A stretch of 64,000 nucleotides of DNA. It comes from Planctomycetia bacterium. GTDB taxonomy: Bacteria > Planctomycetota > UBA8108 > SXIK01. The translations under genes were made by a program, and so were the position numbers. Below are positions 57,153 to 64,000 of the stretch, one piece after another. The notes under the pieces are model-generated. The model was not told the DNA's origin and made no database searches. It saw only the letters and a list, made by a program, of their open reading frames with translations. How positions within the stretch are numbered: the stretch's first letter is position 1; each line of letters begins with the position of its first letter. The stretch is taken from assembly GCA_005772855.1 (NCBI GenBank), contig SXIK01000173.1:28895-92894 (forward strand), given 5' to 3'.

Positions 57153-57797
57153 TCACCCGGATGGAATGGCGGCGAGGAGTGTCGTTTTTCGCGGACTCAC
57201 TTTCCAGTTCTCAAGCAGCGGCGCCTCCTGGAGGCATGCGCCTTCCACCTTGAGCAGAAGGGTCTTCAGCTTGAGGCCCGCGGAAAACCCCGTGAGCCGG
57301 CCCTCGCTACCCACAACGCGGTGGCACGGAATCCAGAGCGGGATCGGATTCCGCCCCACAGCTCCTCCCACGGCACGCGCGGCTCCCGGCTTCCCGATTC
57401 GCCTCGCCACCTGCGCGTAGCTCCAGACATCACCGTGGGGAATGGTCAGGAGCACCTCCCAGACTTCTCGATCAAAGGGAGAACCCTGATCGCGCCAGTC
57501 GAGGGGCGCAGTAAAGCGTGTCAGTCGGCCGGCGAAATAGCGTTCAAGATCACTCGCAGCTTTCAACAGACCGCCCGGAATCGAGTAAGCAGCCCCCCGA
57601 GACGTCGGCGTCCCATTCGGTTCCGTCTGCGCACTCTCGAGCCGTTCCCACTGAAATGCCACGGACTGGATGCCAAGGGCTGTCCCTCGTACGCTGACGA
57701 GCAGAGACGGCTGAGCTCGGGGACGAAGTTGAATCACCGAGGACCCCGCCAGCGGCAATTTACTTGCGATGCGCATGTCTTTGAATTTCTCTGACAA
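57153..57797 (-). CDS. ogt: Methylated-DNA--protein-cysteine S-methyltransferase
   Basis: FDREVWEVLLTIPHGDVWSYAQVARRIGKPGAARAVGGAVGRNPIPLWIPCHRVVGSEGRLTGFSAGL. Confidence 0.95.
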   Translation of the reverse strand: MSEKFKDMRIASKLPLAGSSVIQLRPRAQPSLLVSVRGTALGIQSVAFQWERLESAQTEPNGTPTSRGAAYSIPGGLLKAASDLERYFAGRLTRFTAPLDWRDQGSPFDREVWEVLLTIPHGDVWSYAQVARRIGKPGAARAVGGAVGRNPIPLWIPCHRVVGSEGRLTGFSAGLKLKTLLLKVEGACLQEAPLLENWKVSPRKTTLLAAIPSG

Positions 57798-57827
57798 GGT
57801 TCCAATATTTCAGCGACTGGAGCGCTC

Positions 57828-58379
57828 ATGAGTTTACCCCCCCACCCTCCGAACCCCGCCGAAGAAATTGTCGACCTCGTCGATGAGGAAAACCGTGTAA
57901 TAGGGAGCACCACCCGGCGCGAAGTCCGTGCCCGCAATCTGCTTCACAGAGGCGTGGGAATCCTCTGCAGGAACTCGAGCGGAGAGATCTACGTTCACCG
58001 TCGCACAAGCACCAAGGACATCTTTCCCGGCATGTACGACATGCTTGTTGGAGGCGTGGTAGGCGCAAGCGAGAGCTACGAAGCAGCCGCCACGCGTGAA
58101 ATTGCCGAGGAGCTCGGGATCGAAGGCCCTGAACCGGAGCTGCTTTTCCTTCACCTCTACCAGGGACCTCACAATCGGAGCTGGGTGGCCGTCTACGAGG
58201 TAACCTGGGACGGCCCGATCCACCACCAGGAAAGCGAAGTAGCATGGGGCAACTACATGACCGAGAAGGACCTGATGCGGAAACTTGAAGACTGGGACTG
58301 GGTCCCGGACGGCCTTGAGATCTTCCAGCGCTACTTGCAGTCCGGGAGGCAGTCCCCTCCCGCGTCAGAGCCCGCCTGA
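57828..58379 (+). CDS. NUDIX hydrolase (IDI-like subfamily)
   Basis: Nudix box GGVVGASESYEAAATREIAEELGIE; RRTSTKDIFPGMYDM. Confidence 0.92.
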   Translation: MSLPPHPPNPAEEIVDLVDEENRVIGSTTRREVRARNLLHRGVGILCRNSSGEIYVHRRTSTKDIFPGMYDMLVGGVVGASESYEAAATREIAEELGIEGPEPELLFLHLYQGPHNRSWVAVYEVTWDGPIHHQESEVAWGNYMTEKDLMRKLEDWDWVPDGLEIFQRYLQSGRQSPPASEPA

Positions 58380-60121
58380 GGAAACGGGGAGGCTGGAGAG
58401 GACCCACCGCTGAACAGAAAGTTCAAGAGGTAGACCCCATCGGTGAGATTGATCACTGCGTCGTCATTGGTGTCGCAGGCATCAGGACACGCGGGAACGC
58501 CTTTTCCGAGGAAAAGATAGGAAAACACTGTCACTGCGTCAGTAATTTCCAGGGTTCCCGAAGAGGAGTCGCAATCACCCCGGACAAAGAGAACAAGGCT
58601 TTCGTCGCAATGGCCAGGGTACTCGTAGGCGCCAAGGTCAGGCCTGTAGTGGCTCTGGCTCGTGTCACAGACCGTCGACATGCGTCGGCAGTTGCCCGCA
58701 AAATCGGTCTTGATCTCGAGAGCATCCGCCACGATCCCCCTGTCGATCGCGTCCGAAAGAGCGGTGAGACGAAAGTCAAAGGCGGCGGGCGCCTCAACTC
58801 GGGGGTCCCCTGTATGATTCTGCCCCCCCTCGATCGTGGTGAGGGAGGACTTCTCAAGAAGGTTGTGCCTGATGGCTGAGTCAACGGTGGGAAACACAAT
58901 GCTTCGGTCCTCGTGCGTCCTCTTGAAGACCTCATCATAAAACTCAGATTCCCCGCCAATCTGCCAGCAAATGTTGTTGGTAAAACGGTATGGCGTCAAC
59001 CCATTGCCCTCGGCGACAAGCTCCTCCAGGTTATCGCCGTAGATAACATATTGATGGATTCCAACGAAGGTATTGCTCAGGATGCTGATGTTATTCAGGT
59101 GGAACTCTCGAGTGCTGAGATAAAGCCCATTCTCCACCTGCACCTTCAATGGTTCCGCAGGGTCGGGCAGGCCGTTGACGACATTCCCGGAGAAGTTGAA
59201 ATTCAAGGCCCCTCCCTTCACCGGAAAGGCGTCCGAACTCGCGCACTCCGTGACTTGCACTGCCGAGGCCACGCCCCGGAAAATGCACCGTTCGATACGA
59301 ACGGACAACTCGGATTGGAGCTCAAGGTAAAGGTCGATCCCAGCTCCAAGGAGCTTCCGTGGGGAGTAACGCCTCATCTCGTGGAATTGGCAGTCCTCAA
59401 CCGTGAGACTCAAGGCTGCGCTTTCCGGCGAGCTCACATAGATGCCCTCCGACGATCTCCGGAACACGCAGTGTTTCACCTCAATGGTCACAAGCGACCC
59501 CTTCAGGGGCGCAGCCTCCAAACCATGGGCGGATTGTCCCTCGATCCAGCAGTCCTCGATTCTGAGCTTCGCATCCCGGCTAACCGTGTCAAAAACAGTG
59601 AACGCCTGGCGCCCGCCAAATATCTGTAGTCCCGAGAAACTGAAGCGAGGCGCCTTTTCAAACTCCTCGGACCGAATCTTGAAAACCTCGACATTGGGGT
59701 CCACGTTCTCTATCCGAACCGAACCCACCCCCCCCGAGGCAACAAATTCTACAGAGTCGAACCCAACGGGCGGCACGAGTGGAAAGACGTTGAAGGATTC
59801 GCCGCCTTCCAAATTCCGATACTGGCCGCGAAGGAGCTCGAACCGGACCGCCTTGTGATTCTTTCCCTCCAACAGCTTTTCAACCGAGCGAATCGCATAA
59901 TCGATGGTGAGGAAGGGACGATCCTTTCCCCCGGAGCCATCTGCGTCTTCCGCATGGAGCCGATCGGGCCTCACATAAACCACGAGCGGACCGTCAGCTT
60001 CGGCCAGGCACCATGCTCGGCCTCCAAGCAGAAGACTGACACCCAGAAGCGCCCCAAGAGCGGAGCAAACAACGCATCGCAAAGCTCGTGCCTGGCTCAT
60101 TGTGCTCACCTTTTCACTCAA
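58331..60121 (-). CDS. Secreted right-handed beta-helix protein with C-terminal dockerin-like repeats
   Basis: Signal peptide; parallel beta-helix-like repeats; tail FVRGDCDSSSGTLEITDAVTVFSYLFLGKGVPACPDACDTNDDAVINLTDGVYLLNFLFSGG. Confidence 0.82.
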   Translation of the reverse strand: MSEKVSTMSQARALRCVVCSALGALLGVSLLLGGRAWCLAEADGPLVVYVRPDRLHAEDADGSGGKDRPFLTIDYAIRSVEKLLEGKNHKAVRFELLRGQYRNLEGGESFNVFPLVPPVGFDSVEFVASGGVGSVRIENVDPNVEVFKIRSEEFEKAPRFSFSGLQIFGGRQAFTVFDTVSRDAKLRIEDCWIEGQSAHGLEAAPLKGSLVTIEVKHCVFRRSSEGIYVSSPESAALSLTVEDCQFHEMRRYSPRKLLGAGIDLYLELQSELSVRIERCIFRGVASAVQVTECASSDAFPVKGGALNFNFSGNVVNGLPDPAEPLKVQVENGLYLSTREFHLNNISILSNTFVGIHQYVIYGDNLEELVAEGNGLTPYRFTNNICWQIGGESEFYDEVFKRTHEDRSIVFPTVDSAIRHNLLEKSSLTTIEGGQNHTGDPRVEAPAAFDFRLTALSDAIDRGIVADALEIKTDFAGNCRRMSTVCDTSQSHYRPDLGAYEYPGHCDESLVLFVRGDCDSSSGTLEITDAVTVFSYLFLGKGVPACPDACDTNDDAVINLTDGVYLLNFLFSGGSSPASPFPQAGSDAGGDCLPDCK

Positions 60122-60379
60122 GAACGTGAAGCCTGTTGTTTAATGAAGCCATCTTCAAAGAAGCACCTTGAAGCAAGAGTCTTCAAACAAGCATCTTCGA
60201 CCCAGTGGATCGGGCAACCAACCCGGCACCCATGCCTTGCACCAAGACTGAATCGTCAGACTCTTGCAGAGGCGCTCAGGCAGGCTGCGTCGTGCAGACT
60301 AGGAAAAATAGCCTGGGACTTTCCGATCGTCAAGAACTTTATGCAGGCTGCGCCGAGAGGTCTCTGTCCAGCGACGCGA

Positions 60380-62443
60380 CTACTTCTTCCGACCAGGTTT
60401 TCTTGGCTTCGAGCCTTGCCGGGACGCAGAGGGCTTTGGAGCAAGTTTCATATTGGCTTTTCGAGCGGCAGGAATCACGGGGGTAGTGGGAGCGCTCGGC
60501 TTGCCGCTCCCCAGAACCGTCGGTCGCATGGGAGCGCTGAGGCTCTTGCCCAGGCTGACTCCTTCGGTCCTTCGGAGTGCGGCGGCTGCCGGAGACTTCG
60601 AAGCAGCAGCAATGTTCCCCTGAAGCGGGGACTTGGCCCCAGGATTCCCAGGCGCCTGGTGCGAACCGGCGAGCACTGGGGAGGTCGCCGAGCTGCCAGA
60701 GGCGACCGGCAAGAGGCCAGCCTTCTTGAGCTTTCTGAGCTCCTTCTTGCGAGCAACCTCGGCGGCAACCCGCCCGGCCTCCACAGCAGCCTCCAAGGTC
60801 TTGGCCTGAAGTTGAAGTTTGTGAGCGGCAGGCCCCATCTCCTTGCTCTTCGGGTATTTCTTTACCACATGCTCCAGCATGGCCGTGGAGAAGGGCCGCA
60901 TGTCTTCCCCTTCTTCGGAGAAATGGAAACCCAGGTAGAAGAAATCTTCGGAATCCAGATTCTTGTCGTGGACAAGGCGCTTTACGAGGTCGTCGTAGTT
61001 GTCGTAAATGAGGGCCCGAATCACACGCAGGCCAAGGTTCGCTCGCCGGGCTGCGGGGGCCAGATCCTTCGAGCTCGACTTTACGAGCGCCACGGCAAGG
61101 AGGTAGCGTCCTTCTGCCGTGATCAGGTGGTTGTCCCACAAAATCTGGAGTAGCCCCGCCATACGTTCCCAACGGTCCTTTAACTTGCCCTTCTTGAGCA
61201 ATTGCGCTTTTTCGTAAATCCGTTTGCGAAGCGGCTGGGGATCGAGGCTTTTCACAAACTCGAGGAAAGACTTGTAGTGCAGGTCGTTCTCCTCGTAGAG
61301 GGCCAGAAGCTTGGAAGATGCTCGCTCCACATACTTCTGTCGAGTCTCCTGGGGGAAATCCCGGAGGATCGCGTTGATACGCTGCGTAACCTCGAGGTCA
61401 TCCGTCTTCATGAGGAGCGAGAAAAGGCTCTCGATCGACTTTGGCATTTTTCGGAGAGCCGCCTCGGCCGCATCCCGTACGCGAAAGCGTGAATCCGCCA
61501 GGAACGGAAGAATGGCCTCGGCCACTTCGGGCCGATCCGAGCTTTGCAATCGCTCAAATATGTGGATGTGCACCGAGAAATGCGGTGTCTGGTGTAGAAG
61601 AACCACAAGCTTCGGCAGCAATTTCCTGGGGAGCTCAAGCCTCTGAAACGCGAAAAGCCCGTTTTGAGCAACGTTGTGCCAGTCCTCGTCGCAGAGGCTC
61701 TTCCAAAGGAATTGCTCTTCTGCTGTGGAAAGCTTCGTCTTGCCGACTAGCCTGTTGAAGGAGACCATCGCGTGCCGCCTCACCTCGCTTGGATACTTCT
61801 TGTCCGCCAGCAGGCGTAGCTCGTTTCGAGCTCGTGTGGCCACACTCCCTCCACGAAAGTGCCCCAGCAGGATGGCTGCAGTCACAAGAACTTGGGGGTG
61901 CTTCTCTATCTCCTTGGATCGTAGAAGCCGCAACACCATGCCATAGATCGGGCTCTGGAGGGCCGGGGGCATGCGATCAAGCGCCTCGCAGATGCAAAGC
62001 GCAAGGTGCTTCTGAAGCTCGAAAGGCTCTTCGGGCAGAATCTTGAGGAGGAACTGGAGCGCAGGCTTGCCACCGATTCGAGCCAGAGCGGTAATGACAG
62101 CCTTCTTGCCATGGAAGTCGGCCTCGGGGTAAAGGACCCTTAGCTGCCCAATCACGCTCGGTCCCACCGAGGAGATGACCGCCATGGCCTGCTCCCTTAG
62201 CGGACCCGACTCCAGGATCAGCGGAACTACCGTATGCGCCACATCCTTCGCCCCCAATCGAGCAAGAGCCCTGAGGGCACCCAACCGAAGCTCATCGTGC
62301 GGCTCACGCAGACAACGCCCCAGGGAGTGAATCACAGACTTCGAGGATAACCCGATCTCCGCGACGACTCGTACGGAGGCAATACGGAGCTCGATGTCGT
62401 CCGAGTCGAGGAGTCGGGAGAGCTTGCTGAGGAGCGCGTTCAT
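60380..62443 (-). CDS. HEAT-repeat protein with basic, low-complexity C-terminal tail
   Basis: Tandem HEAT units (LRLGALRALARLGAKDVAHTVVPLILESG etc.); Ala/Pro/Ser/Lys-rich tail; start at M45 of ORF. Confidence 0.8.
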   Translation of the reverse strand: MNALLSKLSRLLDSDDIELRIASVRVVAEIGLSSKSVIHSLGRCLREPHDELRLGALRALARLGAKDVAHTVVPLILESGPLREQAMAVISSVGPSVIGQLRVLYPEADFHGKKAVITALARIGGKPALQFLLKILPEEPFELQKHLALCICEALDRMPPALQSPIYGMVLRLLRSKEIEKHPQVLVTAAILLGHFRGGSVATRARNELRLLADKKYPSEVRRHAMVSFNRLVGKTKLSTAEEQFLWKSLCDEDWHNVAQNGLFAFQRLELPRKLLPKLVVLLHQTPHFSVHIHIFERLQSSDRPEVAEAILPFLADSRFRVRDAAEAALRKMPKSIESLFSLLMKTDDLEVTQRINAILRDFPQETRQKYVERASSKLLALYEENDLHYKSFLEFVKSLDPQPLRKRIYEKAQLLKKGKLKDRWERMAGLLQILWDNHLITAEGRYLLAVALVKSSSKDLAPAARRANLGLRVIRALIYDNYDDLVKRLVHDKNLDSEDFFYLGFHFSEEGEDMRPFSTAMLEHVVKKYPKSKEMGPAAHKLQLQAKTLEAAVEAGRVAAEVARKKELRKLKKAGLLPVASGSSATSPVLAGSHQAPGNPGAKSPLQGNIAAASKSPAAAALRRTEGVSLGKSLSAPMRPTVLGSGKPSAPTTPVIPAARKANMKLAPKPSASRQGSKPRKPGRKK

Positions 62444-62645
62444 GGGTCCTGACGTTTTTTTGGTTAAATAGGACAAAATGGAGAGCACAACATAACTTGA
62501 TCCAAACCAAAAGAACAGTTTTTTTGATCCAGGCTCTCCAGTACAGTAAAATCGGCCTAAAGTTTTCTGGTACAACGAATTAGGATATCAAGAGCCTCTT
62601 TCGGGGAAGCGAATCTGCCGAACCTACTGAAAAGGAGTCTGACCC

Positions 62646-64000
62646 ATGCACACTGGCACGTACGCTCGAGGCTGGTTCGCCAACGGACCCACAGGGACTT
62701 CCTGGAACCCAGCGACCGAGGAGCCGCTCGGGGTAATTCGAAGCTCGAGCCTGTCAGACTATCGGCAGGCCCTCGAGGTCGCAGGCAACGAGTATCTCTC
62801 CTGGCGCCTTCTGCCCGCGCCAAGGCGAGGGGAGCTCGTACGGCAGTTGGGCGAGGCCCTGAGACACCAAAAGAAGGCTCTGGCGAGGCTCGTGAGCCAG
62901 GAGAGCGGGAAAATCCTCTCCGAAGGGGAGGGCGAGGTGCAGGAGATGATCGACATCGCCGATTTCGCTGCCGGCCTGTCTCGTCAAGTCGGAGGCCTTA
63001 CGCTCCCCAGTGAGCGCCCGGAGCATCGAATCATCGAGGAGTGGCATCCACTGGGTGTGGTGGGCGTGATCACAGCTTTCAATTTTCCCGTCGCGGTTTG
63101 GGCGTGGAACGCGTTCATTGCCATCGTCTGCGGAAACACCGTGGTTTGGAAACCCTCCGAGAAGACTTCTCTGACCGCAATCGAAGCCACCCGCATCGCG
63201 GCGGGCGTCCTCGAACCGGCGGGATGGGGCGGGGTCCTCAACCTTGTGACCGGAGGCGCGGAGATAGGCGAGAGGATCGCAAGCGAGCCAACCATTCCCC
63301 TGGTAAGCGCAACGGGAAGCTGTCGCATGGGGCGAAAGGTCGCGGAATCCGTCGCAAAGCGGCTCGGCCGCACGCTGCTCGAGCTCGGCGGTAACAACGC
63401 GGTGATCGTACTCAACGACGCGGCAGAAGACCTCGCGCTCAGGGCTGTCGTCTTTGGCGCCGTCGGAACATCCGGGCAGCGCTGCACCACGACCCGCCGC
63501 CTGATTCTTCAGGAAGGGATTGCGAAACGGTTCGAGGAGCGGCTGGTTCAGGCCTACCGCTCGATACAGCCGGGAGATCCACTCACGGAAGGTACTCTGC
63601 TCGGTCCCCTCATCGACGAGGCTGCGGTGAAGTCCTTCGAGGAGGCCGTCGAACAGGCACGCAAAGAAGGCGGGGAGATCCTCTGTGGCGGAAAGCGAGT
63701 CCCACGAAAAGGGCACTATGTGGAGCCCACCCTCATTCGCGCCCACCCTGACATGCCGATCGTCGGTGAGGAGACCTTTGCCCCGATTCTCTACATCTTC
63801 CGGGTGAAGGACCTTGTCGAGGCAATTGGCGTGCAAAACTCGGTTCGCCAGGGGCTCTCATCGGCGATCTTCACGGACTCGCTTCGCTCGGCGGAGACTT
63901 TCCTCGGCCCAGCCGGCAGCGACTGCGGAATCGCAAACGTGAACGTCGGCACCAGCGGCGCCGAAATCGGGGGAGCCTTCGGGGGCGAGAAGGAAACTGG
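62646..64000 (+). CDS. Aldehyde dehydrogenase, ALDH7-like (partial, runs off right edge)
   Basis: GVVGVITAFNFPVAVWAWNAFIAIVCGNTVVWKPSEKT; LELGGNNAVIV; GQRCTTTRRL; GTSGAEIGGAFGGEKETG. Confidence 0.93.
   Translation, partial: MHTGTYARGWFANGPTGTSWNPATEEPLGVIRSSSLSDYRQALEVAGNEYLSWRLLPAPRRGELVRQLGEALRHQKKALARLVSQESGKILSEGEGEVQEMIDIADFAAGLSRQVGGLTLPSERPEHRIIEEWHPLGVVGVITAFNFPVAVWAWNAFIAIVCGNTVVWKPSEKTSLTAIEATRIAAGVLEPAGWGGVLNLVTGGAEIGERIASEPTIPLVSATGSCRMGRKVAESVAKRLGRTLLELGGNNAVIVLNDAAEDLALRAVVFGAVGTSGQRCTTTRRLILQEGIAKRFEERLVQAYRSIQPGDPLTEGTLLGPLIDEAAVKSFEEAVEQARKEGGEILCGGKRVPRKGHYVEPTLIRAHPDMPIVGEETFAPILYIFRVKDLVEAIGVQNSVRQGLSSAIFTDSLRSAETFLGPAGSDCGIANVNVGTSGAEIGGAFGGEKET

Noticed and set aside
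59855-61153. 432-aa plus-strand ORF spanning the beta-helix/HEAT gene junction
   Set aside because: Overlaps two better supported minus-strand CDSs; no coherent domain
62754-63836. 360-aa minus-strand ORF
   Set aside because: Antisense of the aldehyde dehydrogenase, which has clear catalytic motifs

Overview
This is a gene-dense, GC-rich bacterial chromosomal window of about 64 kb with roughly 43 credible CDSs. I found no tRNA, rRNA, CRISPR array, transposase, integrase or phage genes. Most content is housekeeping: mutS, mutY, polA, ogt, serS, queA, tsaB, tex, mdh, proB, UDP-glucose dehydrogenase, a 2-oxoacid dehydrogenase E1 alpha/beta pair, a DUF255 thioredoxin-like protein, an AsmA-like protein, an MscS-CNBD channel, an ALDH7-type dehydrogenase and a partner-switching STAS/anti-sigma pair. 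The dockerin-like Cys/Asp-rich tail at 58.3-58.6 kb and the gene content suggest a Planctomycetota-like or other deep lineage; this is inference only. The strongest unusual signals are: (1) a FHA-Ser/Thr kinase at 5241-8045 whose catalytic domain is split between the HxD catalytic loop and the DFG motif by about 520 aa containing a STAND/AAA-like P-loop module; (2) a 1458-aa protein at 50776-55152 fusing two rhodaneses, a YidC/Oxa1-like membrane domain, a PEP-synthase/rifampin-phosphotransferase-like dikinase with swivelling His domain, and a short beta-rich tail, located downstream of an orphan PhnD-like binding protein and an HK-REC-HK hybrid kinase; (3) a dispersed intergenic repeat (core ATGATTGGGACAtCTTGA, three copies), one copy leading into a ~400-bp non-coding tract dense in hairpins; (4) a shortened FGGY (xylulokinase-like) probable pseudokinase coupled to mdh. 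All family calls are by eye from translations; no searches were run.
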